Below, piece after piece: positions 17,690 to 26,899 of a stretch of 64,000 nt of DNA (position 1 is the stretch's first letter; each line of letters opens with the position of its first letter). The notes below the pieces were generated by a model, which did not search any database, was not told the DNA's origin, and was given only the letters and a program-made list of their open reading frames with translations. Made by a program: the position numbers and the translations under genes. This stretch comes from Shewanella hafniensis (lineage in GTDB: Bacteria > Pseudomonadota > Gammaproteobacteria > Enterobacterales > Shewanellaceae). The stretch covers positions 38,312 through 102,311 of the forward strand of contig NZ_BPFD01000006.1 in assembly GCF_019655335.1 (NCBI RefSeq), read 5' to 3'.

Positions 17690-18580
17690 TTAAGGTACGC
17701 TGTGACCCATAGATGCCTGCCAAATACTGAACCATTGCTGGCGATCGAGCTGGATCTCATTGGAGGCAACGGCGCGCTTTATCCGCTCGATATTGCCACT
17801 GCCGATAAGCGGCACGGGTCGGCTTGGTAGCATACGAACCCAGGCATAAATCACTTGGCTGATATCTTGGGCTCCCACTTGCTCGGCGATGAGCTTGAGG
17901 GTTTGATGCAAGCGAACCGCCTGTGGGTTCGTGGTTTCAAAAATCTTTCCGCCTGCTAAGCACGACCAAGCCATAGGCCGAATACGACGTTGCTGGCACA
18001 GATCGAGCGTACCGTCGTGTAAGGTGCTCATCGCCAGTGGCGAGAGTTCCACTTGATTGGTGACTAAAGGGGCATCTAAGCGCGATTGCAACAAGGAAAA
18101 CTGTGCATTAGTGAAGTTCGATACGCCAAAATGTTGTACTTTGCCTGCTTGCTTGAGGCTCTTAAATGCCTCGGCGACCGCATCAGCGTCCATTAGGGGA
18201 TCGGGCCTGTGGATCAGCAGCAGATCTAAATAATCGGTATTAAGCTGTTTAAGGGAATGCTCGACACTGGCAATAATATGCTCACAGGAAGTGTCGTAGT
18301 GATTGACGTAGCGCTCAGGGCGGCACGCAAACGCGGGTTTAATACCGCATTTACTGACAATTTGCATCTGTTGGCGCAGTGCTGGCTTTAAGGCTAATGC
18401 CTCGCCAAACAAGGTTTCGCATTGATATTCGCCATAAATATCAGCGTGATCCATAGTGGTCACGCCTAATTCTAGGTATTGCTCAATCAGGCTAAGGCGC
18501 TGCATGGGCGTCATGTCCCAGCTTTCCATTCGCCAGAAACCAGCAACAAATTCAGAAAAAGTGAAATGGGACTCGCTCAT
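17690..18580 (-). CDS. ydhF: Aldo/keto reductase YdhF
   Basis: A 296-aa NADPH-dependent oxidoreductase of the AKR fold. The similarity to E. coli YdhF is continuous: FVAGFWRMESWDM, LGVTTMDHADIYGEYQCE (Asp and Tyr of the tetrad), IVSKCGI (Lys), LLLIHRPDPLMDAD (His), GKVQHFGVSNFTNAQF, TNQVELSP, PMAWSCLAGG and LIGSGNIERI. The ATG at 18580 has AGAGGA 5 bases upstream. An upstream in-frame start at 18661 would add 27 residues not seen in homologues. Physiological substrate unknown. Confidence 0.92.
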   Translation of the reverse strand: MSESHFTFSEFVAGFWRMESWDMTPMQRLSLIEQYLELGVTTMDHADIYGEYQCETLFGEALALKPALRQQMQIVSKCGIKPAFACRPERYVNHYDTSCEHIIASVEHSLKQLNTDYLDLLLIHRPDPLMDADAVAEAFKSLKQAGKVQHFGVSNFTNAQFSLLQSRLDAPLVTNQVELSPLAMSTLHDGTLDLCQQRRIRPMAWSCLAGGKIFETTNPQAVRLHQTLKLIAEQVGAQDISQVIYAWVRMLPSRPVPLIGSGNIERIKRAVASNEIQLDRQQWFSIWQASMGHSVP

Positions 18581-18784
18581 GCTGTTCCTCTTGGGGACTG
18601 TGTGCTTTTGATTTATAGGGCGCAGGGCAAAATATTTGATGCAGATTAAGGAATCGCTCATTAACCCTTTCGATGGCTATATATCTTAAAGCCAATCACC
18701 TAATATCCGCCCTATTCAATGAGTGTTGTGCTTAGCAACCCCTCATACTAAACCAAAGCGTATCTGAAAGGGAGAAATCGACGC

Positions 18785-20542
18785 ATGCTGACAGATATGG
18801 ATATTTCGAGTCGCGCAAGCCTTAAAAACATCACCGAACTGGGCACCGACTTAGGCCTGTTACCCGAAGAGATGATGCTATTTGGTCACACTAAAGCCAA
18901 GGTGGAGCTTAGTGTGTTGCAGCGTTTAGCGGGGCAACGCAAAGGTAAATTGATTATCGTCACCGCAGTTACGCCTACACCCCACGGCGAAGGTAAAACG
19001 GTGACGAGCATTGGCTTAACACAATCGTTAAATGCCATAGGCCAAAAGGCCTGTGCTTGTATTCGCCAGCCCAGCATGGGACCTGTGTTTGGGGTGAAAG
19101 GCGGTGCTGCGGGTGGCGGTTATGCGCAAGTGGTGCCCATGCAAGAGATGAACTTACATCTCACGGGCGATATTCACGCCGTCAGCAGTGCCCACAATTT
19201 AGGGGCGGCGGCGATTGCGGCGCGGCTATTTCACGAGGCGCGCTTAGGTAAAGCAGAATTTGAAGCGCAATCCGGACAAGCATTTTTGGCTATCGATCCC
19301 AAGGAGATCCGCTGGCATCGAGTAGTCGATCATAATGATCGCAGCCTTAGGCAAATCCAGGTGGGCTTAGGCGACAATAACGGCCCAGAGTACGGATCTA
19401 GCTTTGATATTACCGCCGCCTCTGAGTTGATGGCGATTTTAGCCTTAAGTCATGATTTGGCGGATCTGCGGGCGCGGATCGGTCGTTTAGTGCTGGCCTT
19501 AAATACCCAAGGGCAAGTGATTACCGCCGACGATTTAGGTGTGGCTGGCGCGATGACGGCCATCATGGCCGATGCAATAAAACCGACGTTAATGCAGACC
19601 TTAAATGGCTCGCCTTGCCTTATTCATTCAGGGCCCTTTGCCAATATTGCCCACGGTAACTCTTCGATCATTGCCGATGATATTGCCCTCAGGTTGGCGG
19701 ACTTTGTGGTGACTGAAGGCGGTTTCGGCTCGGATATGGGCTTTGAAAAGTTCTGTAATATCAAAGTACGTCAATCGGGGCAGGCGCCAGCCGCCGCTGT
19801 GTTGGTGACGACTTTAAAAGCGCTGAAGGCCAATAGTGGCTTGGTATCTGAGGCGGATAGCAATGTATCAAATATCCATGTGCCAAACATAAGCGCGACA
19901 AACAGCAATGCCCTTGATAAGGCTCGACTCGAAGCGGGCTTTGCAAATTTAAACTGGCATATCAACAATGTGGCGCGTTATGGCGTTCCTGTGGTGGTGG
20001 CTATTAATCGTTTCGCCACTGATTCTGATGCTGAGTTGCAATGGCTAACGGAAGCCGTCAATGCGAGCGCTGCCTTTGGCTGTGAAATTAGCGATGCCTT
20101 CAGCCAAGGGGAAGCGGGCGCTATCGCCTTAGCGCAAACTGTGGTTCGCGCCGCTGAAACTAAAAGTCAGTTCAAGCTGTTATATCCAGATGAAGCCTCA
20201 TTGGAGGCTAAGTTATCCACCTTAGCCGAAGTAGGCTATGGCGCTAAAGGCGTGAGTCTGTCTATCGAGGCGAAACAACAGGCGCAGCAACTGACCGCGC
20301 TTGGCTATGGACATTTGCCTTTGTGTATGGCTAAAACGCCGTTATCCATTAGCCACGATCCTAGCTTAAAGGGTGTTCCTAAGGATTTTGTGGTGCCAGT
20401 GCGAGAGTTAGTGTTACATGCGGGGGCGGGATTCATTACCGCCTTAGTGGGTAATGTGATGACTATGCCAGGACTTGGGCTGAAACCGGGATACTTGAAA
20501 ATCGATATTGATGCCAAAGGCGAGATAGTCGGTTTGGGCTAA
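18785..20542 (+). CDS. fhs: Formate-tetrahydrofolate ligase
   Basis: A 585-aa enzyme that makes 10-formyl-THF from formate, ATP and THF. It has the ATP loop [95 protein letters not shown] and [10 protein letters not shown]. It is longer than many family members (about 556-570) because of a Ser/Asn-rich insert around residues 355-378 ([19 protein letters not shown]). The start is ATG 18785 with GGGAG 10 bases upstream. It stands alone between ydhF and an MscS gene. Confidence 0.95.
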   Translation: MLTDMDISSRASLKNITELGTDLGLLPEEMMLFGHTKAKVELSVLQRLAGQRKGKLIIVTAVTPTPHGEGKTVTSIGLTQSLNAIGQKACACIRQPSMGPVFGVKGGAAGGGYAQVVPMQEMNLHLTGDIHAVSSAHNLGAAAIAARLFHEARLGKAEFEAQSGQAFLAIDPKEIRWHRVVDHNDRSLRQIQVGLGDNNGPEYGSSFDITAASELMAILALSHDLADLRARIGRLVLALNTQGQVITADDLGVAGAMTAIMADAIKPTLMQTLNGSPCLIHSGPFANIAHGNSSIIADDIALRLADFVVTEGGFGSDMGFEKFCNIKVRQSGQAPAAAVLVTTLKALKANSGLVSEADSNVSNIHVPNISATNSNALDKARLEAGFANLNWHINNVARYGVPVVVAINRFATDSDAELQWLTEAVNASAAFGCEISDAFSQGEAGAIALAQTVVRAAETKSQFKLLYPDEASLEAKLSTLAEVGYGAKGVSLSIEAKQQAQQLTALGYGHLPLCMAKTPLSISHDPSLKGVPKDFVVPVRELVLHAGAGFITALVGNVMTMPGLGLKPGYLKIDIDAKGEIVGLG

Positions 20543-20593
20543 CGTTTAGATTCAATACAAACGTTTAGATTCAATACAAACGCTTAGATACAA
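20542..20593 (+). repeat. Short tandem repeat after fhs
   Basis: A 19-base unit (ACGTTTAGATTCAATACAA) occurs twice in perfect tandem at 20542-20560 and 20561-20579. A third, diverged copy begins at 20580. The first unit overlaps the fhs stop. Confidence 0.7.
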
Positions 20594-20614
20594 AACTAAC
20601 TGTGCTGAGATAGA

Positions 20615-20642
20615 AAAGGGCGAGCTGACAGCTACGCCCTTT
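20615..20642. terminator. Convergent terminator between fhs and mscS-type gene
   Basis: AAAGGGCG (20615-20622) pairs with CGCCCTTT (20635-20642), with an inner AGCT/AGCT extension. A- and T-rich flanks allow it to work in both directions. Confidence 0.65.
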
Positions 20643-20702
20643 GACTCAGTTAATGTGCTAATACTGTTTTAGTGCTAACGCTTTAGCGCTGTTTTAAAAC
20701 GG

Positions 20703-22352
20703 TTATTTCGTGGTTTGATAGATATGCACATCGCGCTGCGGGAACGGAATGCTGATCCCTTCGGCGTCAAAGCGCATTTTCACTTCGCGGGTAATGTCCC
20801 AATACACTTCCCAGTAATCTTCCGGTTTTGCCCATGGGCGCACGATAAAGTCCACCGAAGATTCTCCTAGCAGATGCAGTTTAATCGTCGGCTCTGGCAA
20901 TGGCTGTACTTTAGGATGGGCCTCGACGATGGATTTGAGAATCGCTTCAGCATGTTCTATGTTGTCGCTGTAACCAATACCAAATGTCATATCCACCCGG
21001 CGTTGGTGCTCGACCGTGATGTTGTTAATAGTGTCGCCCCAAATCTTATTATTAGGAATAATAAGACGTTGGTTATCCATGGTTTTTATCGTGGTCGAGA
21101 CCAAACTCATGTGGCTCACTCGACCTGTGACGCCAGCGGCGTTGATCAAGTCTCCCACATCGTAGGGACGATAAATTAAGATCATCATCCCAGAGGCAAA
21201 GTTCGACAGAGTATCTTGCAAGGCAAAACCAATAATCACACCCGCGATACCAAAGCCTGCGAGCAGCGGCCCAAGTTCGATCCCAAGTTGAGACAGGGCG
21301 ATCAAGAGTCCGATAGTAAAGACGGCTTTGCCTGATAGCGAAGTAAAGAAGTCTTGTAATAACTTGCTCAAATTCAATTTAGAATTGCTAACAGTATTCT
21401 TCACTATCTGTTTGGCTAACTTACCCGCGAGACCCGCGATAAATAAGATCAAGCAGAATACAAATAACTTAAACACGACCGTAGGGCCATGATTTATCGC
21501 TTGTTCCTGCGCCGTGTTCAGCCATTGCTCGATTAAGCTTGAGGCCACATCAAAGCTCAACACATCCTGAGTAATATCGCCTGACACACTGAACAAGGTC
21601 TTTTTCAGCGCGGCAGTATCTTGGCCTAAAGCATCGAGTAAGTTGATGTCGATATTTAAGCTTTGGCTATTTTGGGCTAAGCGTTCCTTTAGCATCATCA
21701 CGTGGCTGGTTTGCGCCGACGTAACGTCTTTACCTGCACTGGTTGCGGTATCGACTGCGGCTTGCAGTTGCTGCTGAGTGTAAGTCACTAAACTTTCGAG
21801 CATATCTGCACGCGCAATTAAAATTTGCAGCAGTGACTTTTGCGCTTCACTAATATCTTGGCCAACTTGTTCGAGCCAATTGAGTGTCTCGAGTTGTTGT
21901 TTGTAATAGGTGTCTTTGTCTAATTCGCGCTTAGCGATATCGAGCAGAATCGCATCATCTTTACCTGAGCCTAATTGCTGCTCTAATTTATCAATGTTGT
22001 CATCGATATAGCTATCAATCTGTTGGATGTAGTTCAATTGCCCTTGGATCAATGGCTGCAGAAAAGCACTGTCGATCGGTGTTGCTTCGAGCAGATCTTT
22101 AATCTTATTACGTAACTGTAAGGTTTTGTTTTGAATGCGATATTCGACAATCGTCTTCAACTCACCTTTTGCATGTTTTAGTTTATGGATATCGGTATCG
22201 ATAGCCTGTTGCAACATAGCCAGTTCAGCTTTGACCGCCACAGGTGTGGTTGATGTGTTATCGGTTACCGCGACAGGTTCGGCTTGCGTTGGAGATGAAA
22301 GGCTTAACAATGGAATAAATAGGGCAAACACTAGAGCGAGGTAGCGATGCAT
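20703..22352 (-). CDS. MscS-family mechanosensitive channel
   Basis: A 549-aa inner-membrane channel. A signal-like N-terminus (MHRYLALVFALFIPLLSLSS) precedes a ~250-residue periplasmic coiled-coil rich in Gln and Leu. A TM (about 288-308) and two further TMs lead into the MscS pore helix and beta domain: LGPLLAGFGIAGVIIGFALQDTLSNFASGMMILIYRPYDVGDLI, then VTGRVSHMSLVSTTIKTMDN and the C-terminal alpha/beta part. It releases solutes on hypo-osmotic shock. It is larger than E. coli MscS (286) because of the periplasmic extension. No operon partner. Confidence 0.9.
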   Translation of the reverse strand: MHRYLALVFALFIPLLSLSSPTQAEPVAVTDNTSTTPVAVKAELAMLQQAIDTDIHKLKHAKGELKTIVEYRIQNKTLQLRNKIKDLLEATPIDSAFLQPLIQGQLNYIQQIDSYIDDNIDKLEQQLGSGKDDAILLDIAKRELDKDTYYKQQLETLNWLEQVGQDISEAQKSLLQILIARADMLESLVTYTQQQLQAAVDTATSAGKDVTSAQTSHVMMLKERLAQNSQSLNIDINLLDALGQDTAALKKTLFSVSGDITQDVLSFDVASSLIEQWLNTAQEQAINHGPTVVFKLFVFCLILFIAGLAGKLAKQIVKNTVSNSKLNLSKLLQDFFTSLSGKAVFTIGLLIALSQLGIELGPLLAGFGIAGVIIGFALQDTLSNFASGMMILIYRPYDVGDLINAAGVTGRVSHMSLVSTTIKTMDNQRLIIPNNKIWGDTINNITVEHQRRVDMTFGIGYSDNIEHAEAILKSIVEAHPKVQPLPEPTIKLHLLGESSVDFIVRPWAKPEDYWEVYWDITREVKMRFDAEGISIPFPQRDVHIYQTTK

Positions 22353-22586
22353 AGGAATGGTCTTAAGTTGAAATATGTTTGGCTATGATAGTGGCTGCCG
22401 GATTGACTGTAAAACGCCGTCGCGTGAAATTGGCCTCGGAGCTAAGGTTTTTTGTAGTAGGGGTGTATTAGGCTTATTGCTGGTACCCGTATCTTCGACA
22501 ATATTAGCCTTTTATCAGCATTTGCTGGCCGTAGTCTGGCTGGGATCTGGTAAACTTGCGCATCGCTATTTAGGAATCGTGTTTTC

Positions 22587-22916
22587 ATGTTGTGTTCCCA
22601 TTGTAATCAGTACATCAAGGTCAGTGATATCACCCAGCAAAGAGGCAAAGGTTTTGATGCTCAAGTGCGTTGTCCCCACTGCACCGCTTGGTTAGGCCGT
22701 AGCCCAACATTGGCTAAGCTTAAGTTATTGGGCTTTTATTTGAGTGTGTTTACGGCGGGATACAGTTATTTTGATGCCTCAGTGCGGCACTTTGCGATCC
22801 CAGTGATGATTTTTTCGCTGATGTTGTTGTTTGTGAGTCACTTTATGGACCAAGTGATCACCATTGAAGCGCCGGAACCCGTCGATGATAGTGACCAAAG
22901 ACAGAAGTACCGATAA
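22587..22916 (+). CDS. Small zinc-ribbon membrane protein
   Basis: A 109-aa protein. The N-terminus has two Cys pairs (CSHC at residues 3-6 and CPHC about residue 30) that form a likely zinc ribbon. Two hydrophobic segments follow (LLGFYLSVFTAGYSYF and FAIPVMIFSLMLLFVSHF), then an acidic-basic tail. It would be a membrane protein with a cytoplasmic zinc finger. Function unknown and no named family recognised. AGGAA lies about 10 bases before the ATG. Confidence 0.65.
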   Translation: MLCSHCNQYIKVSDITQQRGKGFDAQVRCPHCTAWLGRSPTLAKLKLLGFYLSVFTAGYSYFDASVRHFAIPVMIFSLMLLFVSHFMDQVITIEAPEPVDDSDQRQKYR

Positions 22917-23031
22917 CAAGAAGACAATTTGTTGATGCGCAAATGAGTCGAGTGCCTTTAGCGGGCGCTCAAGGTATAGCGAAGCAGGTGTTTATTGTGG
23001 CGAATTATCGCCGTCGCGAGTGGGCCTTTGC

Positions 23032-23157
23032 TTACTGAACGACTTGTTCTTGGGCCGCTAATGAGTGCTCAACGTAGTAAATTCCACCAAATATCACCAC
23101 GCTGAAAATCACTATCCCTAAGATAATCCCTAAGTTTTCACGAAAAAATGCTAGCAT
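23032..23157 (-). CDS. 41-aa single-pass membrane peptide
   Basis: The reading frame gives MLAFFRENLGIILGIVIFSV followed by a continued hydrophobic stretch and the tail SLAAQEQVVQ. AAAGG lies 8 bases before the ATG. One membrane helix with a short polar C-terminus is typical of small membrane regulators or oxidase-associated peptides. The frame is short, so coding status rests on the ribosome site and the clean amphipathic/hydrophobic pattern. Confidence 0.55.
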   Translation of the reverse strand: MLAFFRENLGIILGIVIFSVVIFGGIYYVEHSLAAQEQVVQ

Positions 23158-23447
23158 GTGAGTTGCCTTTTGGTGGTTGAAAATGGACGCCATATCGAGC
23201 TCAATTTTGCCGCTGTGCTCGCTGACATAAAAACTAAATACACTATAGTTACACTCACTTAAGCTAATCTTAAATGCACTCTTTTAGCAGCATTCCCGCA
23301 AGGATTCGCCGTAATGGGCGAGGCCAGTTGTCGCTAAGATTACCCACCTCAAATATCTTGTAACCTTTTGCAAAGTGATTACCTTATTGCAACTTGCTAT
23401 GGCCCTGACATAGACTTATGCAACTTTTTAACTATGGGGACGACTGA

Positions 23448-23738
23448 GTGAGACTTAAACGTCACATTAGACGCACGATTTCGATATGGCTTTCGGCCAT
23501 CTTGATATTGCTGTCTTTTGCCGCCTCAGCCCATAGTGTGACCCATCTTGACGATGGGGCTAAGACCCACTGTACCCTGTGCTTCCATCAGCACCAGCTC
23601 AACAAGATTCTATTGACCCAACCGCTGACGCTTAATTTAGGCGTACAGCATTTCGATGTGGTCGAATTTGTTTTACCCCCCTCCATTTCTGAACACGTCA
23701 GTGTTTATCGCAGTCGTGCGCCTCCTGTCACGCTCTAA
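23448..23738 (+). CDS. Zinc-locus small Cys/His protein (zinc chaperone-like)
   Basis: A 96-aa protein starting at GTG. A hydrophobic export segment (ISIWLSAILILLSFAASAHS) precedes the metal-binding-like stretch THCTLCFHQHQLN (two Cys, two His) and a short tail. Proteins of this type next to zinc importers are annotated as zinc uptake chaperones (DUF2946-like). It is the first gene of the zinc locus, 82 bases before the porin. Expression is expected to follow zinc limitation, but I see no convincing Zur operator, only a weak 23-bp dyad at 23360-23382. Confidence 0.68.
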   Translation: MRLKRHIRRTISIWLSAILILLSFAASAHSVTHLDDGAKTHCTLCFHQHQLNKILLTQPLTLNLGVQHFDVVEFVLPPSISEHVSVYRSRAPPVTL

Positions 23739-23820
23739 ATCAACTCAAACATTTTAACTTATTGTATTTCTTGATGACTTTATATCAGTCGTCGAGTGCT
23801 AGTTGTATTTTGGAGATATC

Positions 23821-25041
23821 ATGACTGTTTTAAATACCCGAATTTCTTTGGTGGCTTTGGCGTGTGCGTTTGTATCGCCTAGCTTATTGGCTGAAGATTC
23901 GAGCCTCACGAACCCAGCGATCAGCGCCGTATTAAATGGTTACTATCAAACGGGTGAGCGCCCATTAGCCGAGAGTCCAGATGGCTTTGGTTTAGGCGAG
24001 ACTGAACTGGCGATGAGTGCCAATATCGATGATATGTTTTACGGTAAAATCACCGCAGTAGTTGAAATGCATGACGGTGACACTGAGCTGAATCTTGAAG
24101 AAGCCTTCATTCAAACCATGGCGATGCCAGCGGGATTATCTATCCGTGGTGGCCGTTTCCTATCGGACATTGGTTACCTCAATAACCAACATTTACACAC
24201 AGATTCTTTCACCGACCGTCCAGTAGTTTACCGCGCATTTTTAGGCGGCCATTACTTCGATGACGGTATACGTTTCAACTACGTAGCGCCAACCGACTTG
24301 TATTGGACTATGGGCGTTGAGGCCTTTAAGGGTGACAGTTTACGTGCTGCCGATGAGCATGGTGAACGTGAGTTTAAGAAGGTCGGCGTTTATACCTTGT
24401 ACTCAAAAATCGGTGGCGACATAGGCGATAACAGCTCATGGCAAGCGGGGTTGAGTTACTTGCGCAACGAAAATGGCCAAGTGACTGCCCATGAAGAAGG
24501 GGAGCATGAAGATGAGCATGCCCATGGTGATGAGCATGCCCATGGTGATGAGCATGCCCATGGTGATGAGCACGAAGGTCATAGCCATGCCGCATCTTAC
24601 ACAGGTAAAAATACCTATGGTGCTGATTTTGTTTATAAGTGGGCACCTAACGGTAACTACAAATATCAAAATCTCACTGTGAGCGGTGAGTACTATCGCG
24701 TGAGCGATTTTACTCCTATCGATTTACATCCTGAGGATGCACCGAGCCAAGATTACCACCAAGGTTGGTATTTGAGCAGTGTGTACCAATTCACGCCGAG
24801 CTGGTCAGCGGGTGTGCGTTACGGTGAAGCTGATACGCAAGAGCTCCATGGCGATCATTTCCATGGGCAGAAGTTGAAAGAATCTGAGGTGAGTTTGGCT
24901 TGGCATTCTAGCCATTTCTCGACGGTTCGTTTCCAGTATACCAATCAAAAGGGTACTAACTTTGACGGAATTGAAGACGACAACATCTTCACTATTCAAT
25001 ACATTATGTCTCTGGGGGCTCACGGTGCGCATCAATTCTAA
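23821..25041 (+). CDS. Histidine-rich outer-membrane porin of zinc locus
   Basis: A 406-aa beta-barrel protein. Signal peptide: ISLVALACAFVSPSLLA. The barrel strands include LNGYYQTGERPL, FYGKITAVVEMH, LSIRGGRFLSDIGYLNNQH and a C-terminal strand region. A loop near residue 230 carries three in-frame HAHGDE repeats (HEDEHAHGDEHAHG...) ending EHEGHSH, a strong zinc-binding stretch. GGAG lies 6 bases before the ATG at 23821; the TTG at 23803 lacks this. The downstream ABC binding protein starts inside its last codons. It probably concentrates or passes zinc across the outer membrane. Confidence 0.82.
   Translation: MTVLNTRISLVALACAFVSPSLLAEDSSLTNPAISAVLNGYYQTGERPLAESPDGFGLGETELAMSANIDDMFYGKITAVVEMHDGDTELNLEEAFIQTMAMPAGLSIRGGRFLSDIGYLNNQHLHTDSFTDRPVVYRAFLGGHYFDDGIRFNYVAPTDLYWTMGVEAFKGDSLRAADEHGEREFKKVGVYTLYSKIGGDIGDNSSWQAGLSYLRNENGQVTAHEEGEHEDEHAHGDEHAHGDEHAHGDEHEGHSHAASYTGKNTYGADFVYKWAPNGNYKYQNLTVSGEYYRVSDFTPIDLHPEDAPSQDYHQGWYLSSVYQFTPSWSAGVRYGEADTQELHGDHFHGQKLKESEVSLAWHSSHFSTVRFQYTNQKGTNFDGIEDDNIFTIQYIMSLGAHGAHQF
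24511..24579 (+). repeat. In-frame 18-bp tandem repeat (His-rich)
   Basis: The 18-base unit GATGAGCATGCCCATGGT occurs three times without change (24511-24564) and once in part (24565-24579). It encodes DEHAHG. Such repeats can change copy number by slippage without breaking the frame. Confidence 0.85.
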
Positions 25042-25933
25042 TTTAGCTAAATTGGCCGCAGTGGCCTTATCTGTCACTTATACCGGTTTGGCCCACGCCG
25101 AATTAAACGTGTTTGCCTGTGAACCTGAATACGCGGCATTGACCAAGGAGCTTGCTCCAACGGCGAGCATCTATTCGGCAACAACGGCATTACAGGACCC
25201 GCATCAAGTGCAGGCACGTCCGAGTTTGATCGCCAAAATGCGTCAGGCGGATCTTGTGGTCTGCGCCGGTGCCGATCTTGAGGTGGGTTGGTTGCCTATG
25301 CTGCAGATGAAGTCGGCAAACGCAAAAGTGCGCTCGACCGATCACGGCTTATTTTTCGCCGCCGATCAAATCGAGACCTTAGATAAGCTGGCCAGTGTCG
25401 ATCGCAGCATGGGTGATGTGCATGTTCAAGGCAATCCACATATTCATTTTGACCCGACGCGACTGTTAAAAGTCGCCACGGCATTGAGTGCGAAGCTGAC
25501 TCAGTTAGATCCTGCTGGTGCGGCTGACTATCAAAAATCACTGGCAGATTTTACCACTCGCTGGCAAGCTGCTGTCCCGCGTTGGGAAGCGCAAGCTAAG
25601 GGATTACAAGGTAAAAAAGTGATTGCTTACCACTCAAGCTTCAGATACTTATTCAATTGGATTGGTATCGAGCAAGTGGCGGATTTAGAGCCTAAACCGG
25701 GTTTAGCTCCAACGAGCGGCCACTTAGCGAGCCTGCTGACGCGCGCCGAGCAAGGGGATATTCTGGCGGTGGTCGTGGCCTCTTATCAGGACGAGCGCGG
25801 TGCAAAATGGCTGGGTGAGAAAGCGAACTTGCCCGTGGTAATGCTGCCTATGTCTGTGGGTGGTAACGATAAGAGCCAAGATTTATTTAGCCTTTATGAC
25901 AGCGTGATTTCCCTCTTAAATGGAGTGAAATAA
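25025..25933 (+). CDS. Metal (zinc) ABC transporter substrate-binding protein
   Basis: A 302-aa cluster A-I metal-binding protein like ZnuA. The signal peptide NLAKLAAVALSVTYTGLAHA precedes the mature start ELNVFACEPEYAAL. Metal ligands by family position: His in LQDPHQVQARPS, His in GNPHIHFDP, His in VIAYHSSFRYLF and the acidic residue in ASYQDERGAKWL. I place the start at GTG 25025: GGGGG lies 6 bases before it and the signal peptide begins cleanly. This overlaps the porin gene by 17 bases, so translation is coupled. The permease follows after 4 bases. Zinc rather than manganese is inferred from the neighbours. Confidence 0.88.
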   Translation: MRINSNLAKLAAVALSVTYTGLAHAELNVFACEPEYAALTKELAPTASIYSATTALQDPHQVQARPSLIAKMRQADLVVCAGADLEVGWLPMLQMKSANAKVRSTDHGLFFAADQIETLDKLASVDRSMGDVHVQGNPHIHFDPTRLLKVATALSAKLTQLDPAGAADYQKSLADFTTRWQAAVPRWEAQAKGLQGKKVIAYHSSFRYLFNWIGIEQVADLEPKPGLAPTSGHLASLLTRAEQGDILAVVVASYQDERGAKWLGEKANLPVVMLPMSVGGNDKSQDLFSLYDSVISLLNGVK

Positions 25934-25937
25934 ACCT

Positions 25938-26738
25938 ATGTTTGATCTTGAACTGATGTCGATTCTGTTGCCTGCATTGGCGGCGGGGATCTTAGTGTTG
26001 TCGACGCATATTGTACTTGGAAGACAAGTACTTAAGCGTGGCATTATCTTTATCGATTTAGCGATAGCGCAAGTTGCCGCCTTAGGCGCGATTGTCGCTC
26101 ACATGGACCACAGATTAGAAGACATGCCGTTTGCTAATGTGTGGATGCCAGCGCTGTTTGCCCTCGCGGGCGCAGGGTTTATCGCTTGGTTATCTAAGCG
26201 GATGGCGGGTGAGTTGGAGGCAATGATCGGCTGCTTTTATGTGTTGTCTGCGGTAGCGGCTATGTTGCTGCTGGCGAACGACCCACACGGCGCCGAGCTG
26301 TTAAAGCAATTGATGTCAGGTCAGATCCTGTGGGTGAGTTGGTCACAACTGATTTTGCCGGCAGTAGTATATTCGCTGGTGTTATTGGCGATATTCCTGC
26401 GTCCCCAGATATTGGATGGTGCAGGGTTTTATCTGCTATTTGCGCTGGTCATTACCTTGTCGGTGGAATTAGTAGGTGTTTATCTGGTATTCAGTACCTT
26501 GATATTGCCCGCTCTCGCGCTGAACAAGTATTGCGGCAAAGGTCGGTTGTTTTACGCTTACCTCGTCGGTTTGTTGGGTTATGTTCTAGGATTAGTCCTG
26601 TCGGCAACCTTAGATCTGCCCAGCGGTGCGGCGATTGTCGCGACTTTGGCCGTGAGCGCCTTAGTGATCCGTTTAGTGTTAGCTAAAGTTGCGCCTCAGA
26701 CAACGGGATCTGAAATCCTGCCAAAGCACCACGCTTAG
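25938..26738 (+). CDS. Metal (zinc) ABC transporter permease
   Basis: A 266-aa inner-membrane protein of the ZnuB/MntB family with about eight TM helices. Family landmarks are HIVLGRQVLKRGIIFIDLAIAQ at the N-terminus and LVGVYLVFSTLILPALAL near the C-terminus, with the coupling-loop region between. It follows the binding protein after 4 bases. No ATP-binding subunit is present here; the operon ends at a terminator, so the ATPase must be encoded elsewhere. Confidence 0.9.
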   Translation: MFDLELMSILLPALAAGILVLSTHIVLGRQVLKRGIIFIDLAIAQVAALGAIVAHMDHRLEDMPFANVWMPALFALAGAGFIAWLSKRMAGELEAMIGCFYVLSAVAAMLLLANDPHGAELLKQLMSGQILWVSWSQLILPAVVYSLVLLAIFLRPQILDGAGFYLLFALVITLSVELVGVYLVFSTLILPALALNKYCGKGRLFYAYLVGLLGYVLGLVLSATLDLPSGAAIVATLAVSALVIRLVLAKVAPQTTGSEILPKHHA

Positions 26739-26752
26739 ATAAATATTGATAT

Positions 26753-26800
26753 AAAAGCCCATAGATACACTGGATTTTCAGTATATCGATGGGCTTTTTT
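26753..26800 (+). terminator. Zinc operon terminator
   Basis: AAAAGCCCATAGATA (from 26753) pairs with a matching arm ending GGGCTTTT, with a short run of T to 26800. A typical intrinsic terminator about 15 bases past the permease stop. Confidence 0.85.
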
Positions 26801-26899
26801 GCTTGCTTGTTAGCAAGTCAGCTTACAGATGTAAACAATATATTGAGTCCCAAAGCCATGGTAGCTATACTGACGCCACTTTTACAGTCGGAGTAAATC

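Noticed and set aside
23360..23382. Zur operator before the zinc operon
   Set aside because: The dyad GTAA...TTAC has only 7 of 11 pairs and about half the expected bases; too weak to call.
24374..24669. His- and Met-rich frames opposite and beside the porin repeat
   Set aside because: They are shadows of the 18-bp repeat in other frames (HHHGHAHHHGHA and MPMVMSMPMVMS patterns) with no start signal.
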